A DNA stretch of 11,205 nucleotides. Source: Treponema sp. GTDB lineage: Bacteria > Spirochaetota > Spirochaetia > Treponematales > Breznakiellaceae. The stretch lies in contig JAISYA010000017.1 of the NCBI GenBank assembly GCA_031270205.1, positions 1 through 11,205 of the forward strand, written 5' to 3'. Both the position numbers and the translations under genes were made by a program. The stretch's first letter is position 1. Each line of letters opens with the position of its first letter. Below are positions 1 through 7,800 of this stretch, piece by piece. The notes beneath the pieces are model-generated. The model saw only the letters and a list, made by a program, of their open reading frames with translations, did no database searches and was not told the origin of the DNA.

Positions 1-398
1 TTTCTATACATCCTTTCTTCTATTTGCTGACGTTCCCATGCATCTTCAAAATACCTATATTTCAATGGGTTTTTATACGCATCAGTCCATATTATCGAAT
101 AACCAGCTACAACCAATAAAAACCCCAACCAATTATTTTCTTGTGAATTTTGGTAAATACGTTGTTCACTTTGAGTATCGTTATTTTGAATAATATTTTT
201 CATATTTAATAAACCATAATTTCTGTTATAAAAAAACAACGGATTAAGACCTAACATATTTAATTTCATATACTCTACTTTATTATTAAACAATGGCCAT
301 CCAATATTTATATCTTTTAATTCATTTAAATTTTCATCAGCAAATATTTGCATACCGATTATTAACAATATTACCACGAAAACAGTGTTCCGTTTCAT
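1..398 (-). CDS. Secreted or membrane-anchored hypothetical protein, partial (3' end outside window)
   Basis: Reading leftward from an ATG at 398-396, the frame stays open for 132 codons to the window edge, so the C-terminus is missing. The start is supported by a GGAGA ribosome binding site (408-404) five bases upstream and by a promoter just beyond it. The protein begins MKRNTVFVVILLIIGMQIFA-DE, a clear Sec signal peptide: two basic residues, a hydrophobic core of about 13 residues, then a probable signal-peptidase I site after IFA at residue 20. The mature part is rich in Asn, Tyr, Ile and Lys, and a second hydrophobic stretch lies at about residues 90-104 (NWLGFLLVVAGYSII). I do not recognise a family. 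Codons are strongly A/T-ending, unlike every other gene here, which suggests different ancestry or weak selection on base composition. Export is inferred from the signal peptide; the function is unknown. Confidence 0.72.
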   Translation of the reverse strand, partial: MKRNTVFVVILLIIGMQIFADENLNELKDINIGWPLFNNKVEYMKLNMLGLNPLFFYNRNYGLLNMKNIIQNNDTQSEQRIYQNSQENNWLGFLLVVAGYSIIWTDAYKNPLKYRYFEDAWERQQIEERMYR

Positions 399-411
399 AA
401 AAATCTCCTAT

Positions 412-446
412 ATTGTATAGTATATAATACCAAAAATATTTATCAA
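412..446 (-). promoter_or_regulatory. Sigma-70-type promoter for the leftward AT-rich gene
   Basis: On the minus strand a -35 box TTGATA (446-441) and a -10 box TATACT (424-419) are separated by 16 bp. Each matches the sigma-70 consensus at five of six positions. Transcription would start near 412, giving a leader of about 14 bases that contains the GGAGA ribosome binding site. The surrounding DNA is very AT-rich, so a chance match is possible, but spacing and position relative to the gene are right. Confidence 0.55.
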
Positions 447-519
447 CCATTTTTTTAAAAATCGCAAAAAATTAGGCAAAATGGCATATAACTAGCGGAT
501 GGGCGTCAGGTCAAATTCG

Positions 520-2061
520 CTAATCGCTGGTTGCTATCCTCGGTTCCCGTCCGGTGTCGATGCGGATTATCACCGCCGTACCCCGGCCGGGAGAAGTTTC
601 AATGTCAACCACGCCGGGATCATCGGGATAAAAAAAGTAGAGTCGCTGGATCACGTTTTCAAGACCCATGACGCGGGACATCGAAGACTCATCAATTGAT
701 TGGGCATGCAGCAGCCGCTTGACGGTTTCCGTTTCCATGCCCCGGCCATTGTCCCGTACCAGGAGCAGAAGATTGCGCCCCTGTTTTTCAGCGCGTACCG
801 TTACCGCGTTTGCCGCGTTTGCGCCGCCGTCCTTAAACGCGTGGATTACGCAGTTCTCCACCAGCGGCTGTAAAACAGAAACCGGAACCTTCACCGCGTC
901 CAGCAGGCTTTCATCGTAATCAAGTTCCAGAGCCAGGCTGTGCGGAAAACGTACGCGGAGAATGTAAAAGTAAAATTCCAGCCCCTCAATTTCGTGGCGC
1001 AGGGGAACGATTATCTCCTTGTTGCGGATAATGTGCCGGAACAGTTTCGCCATATATTCCATGTATTCGCTGGTGCGGTCCGCGCCTTCCACAATGGCGA
1101 GCTGCATACCGGTATTGATCGTATTAAACAGAAAATGGGGATTCATCTGCGCCTGAAGCGCGTAAATCTCCATGTGCCGTACCAGTCCTTCCATCTTCAT
1201 ATTGCGCATTTTTTCGCGCATGTATTCCTGCTTGATGTTTTCCTGCCAGCGGATCTCCTCAATATAATTGCGTATCTCTTTTTTCATTTTGTTAAACGCC
1301 GCCACCACCTGATCCATTTCCCGCACTGTTTCGCTTTCAATATCGTCTATCGAAAAATTGCCCGCGGCAAGTTCAGCGGCCATGGCGGAAAGACGCGTCA
1401 TGGGATCGGTGATGCGCCTGACCGAAAGGAACAGCATGAGAAAAGCGAATAGCGAAACAAAAATGATAAAGAGCAGATTCCAGAACTGCAAATTGCCGGA
1501 GCGCGCGATAAAGAATCCGTAGGCGTCTATCTGGCCGCGGAAGCGCTCGGTGCTGATCGCCTCCACTTCGCGGTTGATGTAATCAAGGAGGCCCGCCATC
1601 TCATCGTAAATCCGCGTGTATGCGGCAATGTTCCGCCCCCGTTTTTCTTCCATTGCCTGATCGGCAAGATTGAGGTATGAGCGGATCAGAGAATAAAGTT
1701 CCCGCTCCCGCAGCGCGGCGCCGCTTGGCAGGATCGGCATATAGGTGGGGAGCTTGGCCCGCAGCGCCTGGGTATCAATAAGGATTTGGGCAAGGGCGTT
1801 GGAAGAACGGGTGGAAAGGTAATCCAGCAGCGGCCCCTTAAAACGATCGAGGTCCTCCTGAACCGATTTGATAAAGCGCTCCTGTTCAAACAGGCTGTCG
1901 GAGACGTTTTGTAAATTTTTGGAGGAAAACAGAATATAGGCGGTTGAAAGAGAAAGAATAACAAACACCCCGGCAATGCTGAGGAGCATCTGTAGCTTAA
2001 TGGAGCGGGGCAGCCTTACCACGACCGGCTTCTGCACCCCGGTCGTGGAACGTCCGTTCAT
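520..2061 (-). CDS. Sensor histidine kinase, LytS/YesM type, two membrane segments and HAMP
   Basis: A 513-residue membrane histidine kinase of the two-component system class. Order of parts: cytoplasmic N-terminus; TM1 at about 23-45; extracytoplasmic sensor region at about 46-190, mostly helical-looking and with no family I can name; TM2 at about 192-213; HAMP at about 214-266 (RRITDPMTRLSAMAAELAAG); a coiled-coil linker; then a His_kinase domain with LQAQMNPHFLFNTIN and phosphoacceptor His309. The HATPase domain shows an N-box (PLVENCVIHAF, Asn403), a G1 box (DNGRGM, 437-442), GLENV (466-470) and a glycine-rich loop SPGRGTA (490-496). All catalytic motifs are intact. The start ATG overlaps the deoC stop (ATGA, 2061-2058) and has only a weak ribosome binding site, so translation is probably coupled to deoC. 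Relatives usually sit beside an AraC- or LytTR-type response regulator. None is present here: the next gene downstream is the unrelated AT-rich one. Signal and target are unknown. Confidence 0.93.
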   Translation of the reverse strand: MNGRSTTGVQKPVVVRLPRSIKLQMLLSIAGVFVILSLSTAYILFSSKNLQNVSDSLFEQERFIKSVQEDLDRFKGPLLDYLSTRSSNALAQILIDTQALRAKLPTYMPILPSGAALRERELYSLIRSYLNLADQAMEEKRGRNIAAYTRIYDEMAGLLDYINREVEAISTERFRGQIDAYGFFIARSGNLQFWNLLFIIFVSLFAFLMLFLSVRRITDPMTRLSAMAAELAAGNFSIDDIESETVREMDQVVAAFNKMKKEIRNYIEEIRWQENIKQEYMREKMRNMKMEGLVRHMEIYALQAQMNPHFLFNTINTGMQLAIVEGADRTSEYMEYMAKLFRHIIRNKEIIVPLRHEIEGLEFYFYILRVRFPHSLALELDYDESLLDAVKVPVSVLQPLVENCVIHAFKDGGANAANAVTVRAEKQGRNLLLLVRDNGRGMETETVKRLLHAQSIDESSMSRVMGLENVIQRLYFFYPDDPGVVDIETSPGRGTAVIIRIDTGREPRIATSD

Positions 2062-2771
2062 TCCCGCTTGCCGGCGAGGACGACCGGCGTTGATCGATAG
2101 CCCACGCCCATCCGGTCTATGCCCATGTCTATCAGTTTGAAGAAATAGGCCTGGTCCCGAATGCCCCCGGCGCCCTTCACTTTGCAGCGGCCCTTCGCCG
2201 TATCAATCATGGTTTGGACAACCTCCACCGTCGCCCCCCTGCCTTCGGCGCCGGTGTAAAAGCCGGTGGAAGTTTTTACAAAGTCAACGCCCGCGTCACA
2301 GGCGATTTCGGTTGCCCTGGCGACTTCCGCAAGGGTGAGCGCGTCGGTCTCGAATATCACCTTGATGAGCGTCCCGTATTTGTGCACCGCGTCCGTAACC
2401 GCTTTTATTTCGGCACCGACTTCCCGCCACAGGCCGCTTTTTATCCAGCCGTAATTGGCGACAATATCAAGGTCTTCAATGTCGCGGCATTTACAGATTT
2501 CCTCCGCCTGGGCTACCTTGGACACCGTCGTCGAGAGCCCGAAAGGAAAATCACAGACCACGCATATTCCGGTATTGGTGGATTTGCAGAGGGAGCGGGC
2601 AATCTCCAGCGACGCGGGATTGATGCAGACCGTCTTGCACCCGAAGCCAATCCCCTCCCCGATATATCTTCGTATTTCGTCCTGGGTAAATTCGGGCTTA
2701 AGCACCGACTGGTCGATATATGCTGCAAGTTCAGCCCTGCTCATTTCGGCGGCTTTCTTTTCAGGTTTCAT
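2058..2771 (-). CDS. deoC: Deoxyribose-phosphate aldolase family protein
   Basis: A 237-residue class I aldolase. The known family reaction cleaves 2-deoxy-D-ribose 5-phosphate to glyceraldehyde 3-phosphate and acetaldehyde in the cytoplasm, in deoxynucleoside catabolism. Schiff-base lysine is Lys166 in DFVKTSTGF, the partner lysine is Lys199 in KVKGAGGIR, and the acidic residue is Asp102 in DLDIVANYG; these correspond to E. coli Lys167, Lys201 and Asp102. Length is normal for the family. An ATG further upstream (2894) would add a tail running into the repeat array; I chose 2771 because AGGAG (2782-2778) lies six bases before it and the family N-terminus (LAAYIDQSVLKP) follows. Oddities: the C-terminal phosphate-binding loop, usually G-[TA]-S-S, reads MGVGYRSTPVVL, and there is extra sequence after TSTGF (YTGAEGRGAT). 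The fold and chemistry are secure; the exact substrate is less so. The gene overlaps the downstream histidine kinase by ATGA. No deoxynucleoside phosphorylase or transporter gene is present in the window. Confidence 0.9.
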   Translation of the reverse strand: MKPEKKAAEMSRAELAAYIDQSVLKPEFTQDEIRRYIGEGIGFGCKTVCINPASLEIARSLCKSTNTGICVVCDFPFGLSTTVSKVAQAEEICKCRDIEDLDIVANYGWIKSGLWREVGAEIKAVTDAVHKYGTLIKVIFETDALTLAEVARATEIACDAGVDFVKTSTGFYTGAEGRGATVEVVQTMIDTAKGRCKVKGAGGIRDQAYFFKLIDMGIDRMGVGYRSTPVVLAGKRE

Positions 2772-2871
2772 GGCGCACTCCTGTAACGAATTACGTATAT
2801 GGTAACGGGTAAAGCAAAAAAAAGCAATCTCGTCTCGGGAACGCCAATACGCAACTTTAACGCGCCAATTT

Positions 2872-3144
2872 GAAAGTTCCAGGGGCGTCCCCAAAAGTTC
2901 CAGGGGCGTCCCCAGAAGTTCCAGGGGAACATTTGGAAGTTCCGGGGGAACATTTGGAAGTTCCGGGGGAACATTTGGCGGTTCCGGGGGAACATTTGGA
3001 AGTTCCAGGGGAACATTTGGAAGTTCCAGGGGAACATTTGGAGGTTCCGGGGGAACATTTGGAAGTTCCAGGGGAACATTTGGAAGTTCCGGGGGAACAT
3101 TTGGCGGTTCCAGGGGCGCCCCCGGAAGTTCCAGGGGAGCGGCG
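2872..3144. repeat. Array of 21-bp tandem repeats carrying short palindromes
   Basis: Twelve contiguous 21-bp units run from 2872 to 3123, and a thirteenth keeps its first two-thirds (3124-3144). The core unit is GGAAGTTCC followed by [A/G]GGGGAACATTT. Units 3-11 contain GTTCC-[A/G]GG-GGAAC, a perfect 13-bp inverted repeat, and most units also contain the 9-bp palindrome GGAAGTTCC. Units 1, 2 and 12 have CG[T/C]CCCC-type 3' halves in place of AACATTT, giving GGGGCGTCCCC or GGGGCGCCCC palindromes. Other differences are few: A or G at position 10, and GGCGG or GGAGG for GGAAG in units 6, 9 and 12. The array fills the middle of the 521-bp region between the divergent deoC and lipoprotein genes. 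Because 21 is a multiple of three, long open frames cross it on both strands; none has a ribosome binding site. The flanks, 2772-2871 and 3145-3292, show no gene; a possible -10 (TATAAG, 3255-3260) without a good -35 precedes the rightward operon. Confidence 0.95.
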
Positions 3145-3280
3145 CGGTATCCCGCAGGCGTTCTTCAAAAGCGGGGCGTCTTCCCGGACGAGGCGGCGGG
3201 CATTAATCGCCAATTTTCCCAAAACCACTAAAGCAAAACGCCGACTCCGACCCATATAAGCAATAGCAGTTTCGTTATGT

Positions 3281-3285
3281 GGAGG
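3281..3285 (+). promoter_or_regulatory. Ribosome binding site of the lipoprotein gene
   Basis: GGAGG lies seven bases before the ATG at 3293. A closer ATG at 3288 is in another frame and hits a stop two codons later (ATG CAA TGA), so 3293 is the start. Confidence 0.8.
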
Positions 3286-3292
3286 TAATGCA

Positions 3293-4867
3293 ATGAACGG
3301 CGGAATATACCGGCGCGGAATAATCGGCCGCGGCGGCTGTGTACTTTTAGCGCTTTTGATCGGATTTATTTCCTGCTCGGACGGGGGGGCAGGCTTTTCA
3401 GGCGATTTGCTGCGGACTGCTCCTTTTGAGATTTCAAAGTGGAGTCCGGGCGGAGGTTATCATGCTGATCCCCGGTCGGTTGCGGTTTCCCTTGCCTTTT
3501 CCCGCATTCCCGACAGGGCCAGCGTGGAACGGCATTTTTCCCTCAACGCCGACGGCGAGCGGCTGAGCGGGTCTTTCCGCTGGAACAGGGGTAATATGAC
3601 TTTTCTTCCCGCCGTTCCGCTGGAAATAAACCGGGACTATGTGCTGACCGTCGCGGCGGACGCCCATGATGAGGGCGGGCTTTCCATGGACAGGGCGTTT
3701 GCGGAGCGCTTTACCACGCGGCCGGATCATAACCGTCCCGCGCCGGTTTCCGTATCGCCTGCGGCGAACGCTGTGGTAAACGATACCCGCGCCGAAGTTC
3801 GCCTTGTTTTTTCCCGGGCCATAGCCCTCAATTCGTTACGCGATTATGTTTCTTTTGATCCATCCATGAACGGTATGTGGCGTTTGGAAGGGGACGGAAT
3901 CACCGCTGTTTTTACTCCGGCGGAACCCTGGACTTACGGCAGGCGTTATGTGCTTGAAATTAAATCCGCGTTTGCGGGCGGCAACGGCATGGACATGGGC
4001 AATGATTTTTCAAGCGACTTCACTATCGGAGAGGATCAGGAAAGGCCTTTTTTAAGCGGCGCGCGGCGTTTAAGTAAATCAGGAGGTGAGCAGCAGCTTG
4101 CGGAAGGCATAGCGGGTGATAATTCCGGCTGGGAAAAAGATGACCGGCTGCGGCTTACATTTTCCGAGCCGGTGGATGCCCTGTCGGTGAAAAATTGCCT
4201 TGTTTCTGAAGGGGCGTCTTTCCGCATGGAAACCGATCCGGGTCTGTATGACGAAGTGATTTTTGCTTTTGAGACTCCGCCGCTTTATGAAAGCCGTTTT
4301 TCTTTCAGGCTGAAAGCCGGCGTAAAAAATCGCGTGGGAAACGAGAGCGGTGACGAATATGTGTTTAAAATATTTGCCGACGGTGTTCTGTCAAAACCGC
4401 CGGCGCTTGTGGGTATCAGGATTCCCATGGCGCCGGGCAGCGCGCTTGACAATGAACTAACCGCTTTTGGAATTGATTCCCTTTTTGAGGATCTTCCGGT
4501 TGCTCCCCCGGACGTTCTTGAGAACAAGAAAGATCGGTATCCCTACAGCGTACAAACCGAAACATGGATTGAATGTTATTTTGAAACCGCTCCCGGCCTT
4601 TCGGTAAATACCCTTTCGCTGATGGAATTGTTCCGTATTGAAGCCAGTAATAACGCGCTTGTTTTTTCTCCACGGTCCATCAGGGAAAGCGGCTTTTCAA
4701 CTCCCGATCCCTGTCCCGGCTGGGAACAGTACCAACGTCTTGAGATTAGGGGGCTTCTTACCAACACGGTTAATTCAGGAGTGGTGAGTATTCTGATTGA
4801 TTCGGGATTGGGGGATTCCGGCGGAAACCGCAATGAAAAAAAATTTCGCATTTCCCTGTTAAAGTAA
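3293..4867 (+). CDS. Predicted lipoprotein with Big_5-type Ig-like domains
   Basis: A 524-residue exported protein. The N-terminus has basic residues, a hydrophobic core (VLLALLIGF, about 17-25) and then F-I-S-C-S with Cys28 as the likely lipidated residue; this is a relaxed lipobox of the kind tolerated in spirochaetes. After it come about three similar beta-rich modules, at roughly 43-142, 147-247 and 252-362. Each begins near a Pro-rich strand, carries a V-x-L-x-F-S-R/E-P/A segment (VAVSLAFSRIP, VRLVFSRAI, LRLTFSEPV) and ends in a Y-x-L/F-x-I/V-x-A strand followed by a short F-T/K-I stretch. This pattern fits bacterial Ig-like Big_5 (SbsA-like) domains. The C-terminal third (about 370-524) has two cysteines (428, 474) and no family I recognise. 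It is the first gene of an operon, and its TAA overlaps the ribosome binding site of the RND permease downstream, so a role with that transporter or in the envelope is inferred. It is not a recognisable HlyD/MFP adaptor: I see no lipoyl-type or coiled-coil hairpin region. Confidence 0.82.
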   Translation: MNGGIYRRGIIGRGGCVLLALLIGFISCSDGGAGFSGDLLRTAPFEISKWSPGGGYHADPRSVAVSLAFSRIPDRASVERHFSLNADGERLSGSFRWNRGNMTFLPAVPLEINRDYVLTVAADAHDEGGLSMDRAFAERFTTRPDHNRPAPVSVSPAANAVVNDTRAEVRLVFSRAIALNSLRDYVSFDPSMNGMWRLEGDGITAVFTPAEPWTYGRRYVLEIKSAFAGGNGMDMGNDFSSDFTIGEDQERPFLSGARRLSKSGGEQQLAEGIAGDNSGWEKDDRLRLTFSEPVDALSVKNCLVSEGASFRMETDPGLYDEVIFAFETPPLYESRFSFRLKAGVKNRVGNESGDEYVFKIFADGVLSKPPALVGIRIPMAPGSALDNELTAFGIDSLFEDLPVAPPDVLENKKDRYPYSVQTETWIECYFETAPGLSVNTLSLMELFRIEASNNALVFSPRSIRESGFSTPDPCPGWEQYQRLEIRGLLTNTVNSGVVSILIDSGLGDSGGNRNEKKFRISLLK

Positions 4868-4871
4868 GGAG
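4866..4871 (+). promoter_or_regulatory. Ribosome binding site deciding the start of the first RND gene
   Basis: AAGGAG overlaps the TAA stop of the lipoprotein gene and lies five bases before ATG 4877. The alternative in-frame GTG at 4871 is part of this site, so it is unlikely to be the start. Confidence 0.8.
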
Positions 4872-4876
4872 TGTTA

Positions 4877-7800
4877 ATGAAGGGAATAATTACCCTCTGC
4901 GTGCGCCGTCCCGTGACGGTGATCATGGCAATGGCCGCTCTTGTAACAGCGGCCCTCTTTTCACTTTCTACCCTGTCTCTGGAGCGGCTGCCTGAATTGT
5001 CCGAACCGAAGATTACGGTGGAAACTGTTTACAGCGGCATGGCGGCTAACGATATGCGTTCCCTCGTTACCATTCCGGTGGAAGACGCGCTTTCTCCAGT
5101 AAAGGGGCTTGAACGGATACGGAGCGTTTCGCGTGACGGGCGTTCCATTATCAGCCTTGATTTTCGCTGGGGAACGGATCCGTCCGCCGCATCCGTTCTT
5201 GTCCGCGAGGCGATTGACGCGGTGTATCCGGGCCTTCCCGAAGGCGTTTTGAAGCCGGTGGTAACCCAGGGCGATTACGGGGCCGATCCTCACGCGATTA
5301 TCGCGGTACGTTCCCTTCAGGGGGACGGGAGTTTTGCCCGCAGACTCGCCGAATACGAACTGCGCTCCCGCCTGCGGAAAATCGACGGAGTGGGATCGAT
5401 CATACTGGCGGGCGGGGAAATTCCTGAGGAGCGCCTGCGCCTGGACGTGCAGAAACTTGCCGCCCTTGGTATAAGCCCGCCGGATTTTGCCGGGATGCTT
5501 TCCGGGGAAACGGCGGATATTCCCGCCGGAAACGCCCGCGAGGGAGATATGGAACTGGTGGTGGTCAGCTCGGGCAGGCCGGATACGCTGGAGGAACTTT
5601 CGCAAGTGATAATTTCCGCCGGAAGCGGCGCGGCGGCGCTGAAGCTGGAGGACGCCGGGGAACTGAATCTTGAATCGGGCCGCCGTAACAGTGTTTTTGT
5701 TTTTGAAGGAAAGGAAGCGGCGGCTCTGGAAATATTCAGGCGGCCCGGCGCGGACCCGCTGCGCCTTTCAAGGGACATACGGAAAACCCTGAAAGAAGCG
5801 GCCCCGTTTTTTGCGCGTGACGCTGAAATTATCCTGGTTCGGGATTCCGCCCCGTCTTTGATTCGGGGCATTAGCGGCCTTTCAATATCCGCGGGCCTTG
5901 GAGCCGCCGCGGTAATTGCCGTTTTATTTTTGTTTATCCGCCGCCTCCGTTACAGTCTCCTCGCGGCCCTGTCGATTCCGCTGTCCTCGGCGGCGGGTAT
6001 CTGCGTTCTGGCACTAATGGGGAAGTCTCTCAACAGCATGAGCCTCGGCGGGCTTGCCCTGGGGATCGGCCTTGTTTCCGATACCGGCGTGATTGTGCTG
6101 GACCTGCTCCACCGCTTTTTTGGAACGGGCGCGGAAAAACCGGCCCCTGAAGAAATAGGGGAAAAGGCCGTCTCAATTGCCGGTTCCAGCGCGGCCTCAA
6201 CCCTTACCACCGCGGTGGTTTTTGTACCGGTGATTTTTCTTCCCGGCCCCCTGGGCAGTCTCTTTGGCGATACCGCCGTTGCCCTGGTTGCCTCAATAAG
6301 CGCGGGATGGCTGTACGCCCAATTCTGTCTTCCTTCCCTGTACCGGATGTGCTTTACAGCGGACAGACGCGGCTTCGGATCGTTATGCCTAATTGAAAAA
6401 AACTACCGCCGTTTGCTCGCGCCGCCGCTCAGGCGGCCCTTTCGGATTTTCACGCTTGCCGCGCTGGCAAGCCTTGCCGGCGGGTTGTTCCTGCTGCTCA
6501 GGCCCGCGGTTTTTATCAGCCCCGGCGAGGCTGAGGAAGTGCGGGTTTCAGTGGTTTTTCCGCCGGGGACATTCCTTGAAAATATCGGCGCGGCGGGCGC
6601 GGTAATTTCCCGGACTGTTTCAGAACTTTCCGGTGTAAAAACGGTTTACGGCAGGGCAGGGGCCGAGGAAGAGGACATAGGCCGCCGGGCCGATACGGAT
6701 TATCTCAAGGAAGAACTGATCCTCTATTGCGTACTCAACAGGGGAAGCAAACCGGAAACGGAGCTTGCCGAAATAACCAAAACAATGAATAAGCTGAAAG
6801 ATCGGGAAGACAGATTGCCGGGCGCCGCGATTTCGGTGTACCTGCCCAGGGACCGGATCGAAACATACCTGGGACTTTCATCGGCACGGACTTTCGCGGT
6901 TATGGGAAAAGACCGTGAGGAAACCGCCGAAAGGGCCGCCTCCGTGGCCCGGCGGCTTGGGGAATATACCGGTTCCCCCATAGCGCTTCGGCCCCGGGGC
7001 CGCCGGCCGGAATTACGACTCTACCCGAACAGGGAGGCCGCCGCGTACCTTGGCGTCTCCGCCGGGGATATTGCCGAATCCCTTTATACCCTAAGCGAGG
7101 GGATTGTCACCGCACGGCTTGAAATTGAAGGCCGGCCTCTTGATGTGCGGGTGTCGGGGCAGGCGCTTTCGGAATTTTCAGGCCGGCCGGAGGCATTGCT
7201 GGAGAATATTCCACTGAGAACGCCCCGGGGGAAAATCGTTTACCTTGGTTCCCTCGGCAGAATAGAGCGGCGTGAGTCGGAGGCGGCGCTGGCGCGGCTT
7301 GACCGTTCCGATGTGATGTATCTGGATCTGCCTCCCTCAAAAGATCGAAAAATCGCCGAGGCGTTAAAAGAAATCTCCGCCGGTTTTTCATGGTTTAACC
7401 GGGCATCTGAATCCGTTTTCAGCCGTTACCGGAATTCCCTGCTGCTCAATATTTGTCTCGTACTGATCCTGCTGTATATGACCATGGGCGCGCAGTTTGA
7501 ATCTTTTCTCCTGCCGCTGATCCTCATGCTGACCATTCCGTTTTCTATTGCCGGTTCAGGTCCCGCGCTGCTGCTGTTCGGGGCCGCGCTCGATTCAGGG
7601 GCGGCGCTGGGCCTGACCGCCCTCTTTGGTTTGGTAGTGAATAACGGCCTCATACTGTTTGAGATCAGCGATGAAAAAATCCGTTCCGGCTGTTCTCCGG
7701 GTGCGGCGGTGTACCGGGGGGCTTCAGAGCGGCTGCGGCCGGTGCTGATTACCACAGCGACCACGGTTTTCGCCCTGCTTCCCGTCGCGCTAAACCCGTT

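Noticed and set aside
447..484. Inverted repeat CCATTTT/AAAATGG as a terminator for the histidine kinase gene
   Set aside because: Short AT-only stem with a 24-base loop in very AT-rich DNA, overlapping the leftward gene's promoter; too weak to call.
940..1452. Plus-strand open frame of 170 codons
   Set aside because: It lies antisense within the histidine kinase gene, whose motifs are intact in the minus frame; composition is that of a shadow frame.
2779..2815. Possible deoC promoter (TTGCTT and TATACG-like boxes)
   Set aside because: Spacings available are 12 or 22 bp, neither suitable for sigma-70, and the boxes match poorly.
2772..2894. N-terminal extension of deoC from an ATG at 2894
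   Set aside because: It runs into the repeat array, has no ribosome binding site, and the internal ATG at 2771 has AGGAG at the right distance and the family's normal N-terminus.
2872..3144. CRISPR array
   Set aside because: Units are directly contiguous at 21 bp with no unique spacers, and no cas genes are present.
2870..3259. Open frame on the plus strand encoding VPGEHLE repeats, and the matching minus-strand frames (2857-3255, 2768-3100)
   Set aside because: The frames are open because the repeat is 21 bp without stops; no ribosome binding site precedes any of them and the ends are not conserved-looking protein.
4081..4089. Strong ribosome-binding-like AGGAGGTGA inside the lipoprotein gene
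   Set aside because: No in-frame start with a plausible product follows; it encodes S-G-G-E in a continuous, coherent protein and is likely chance.
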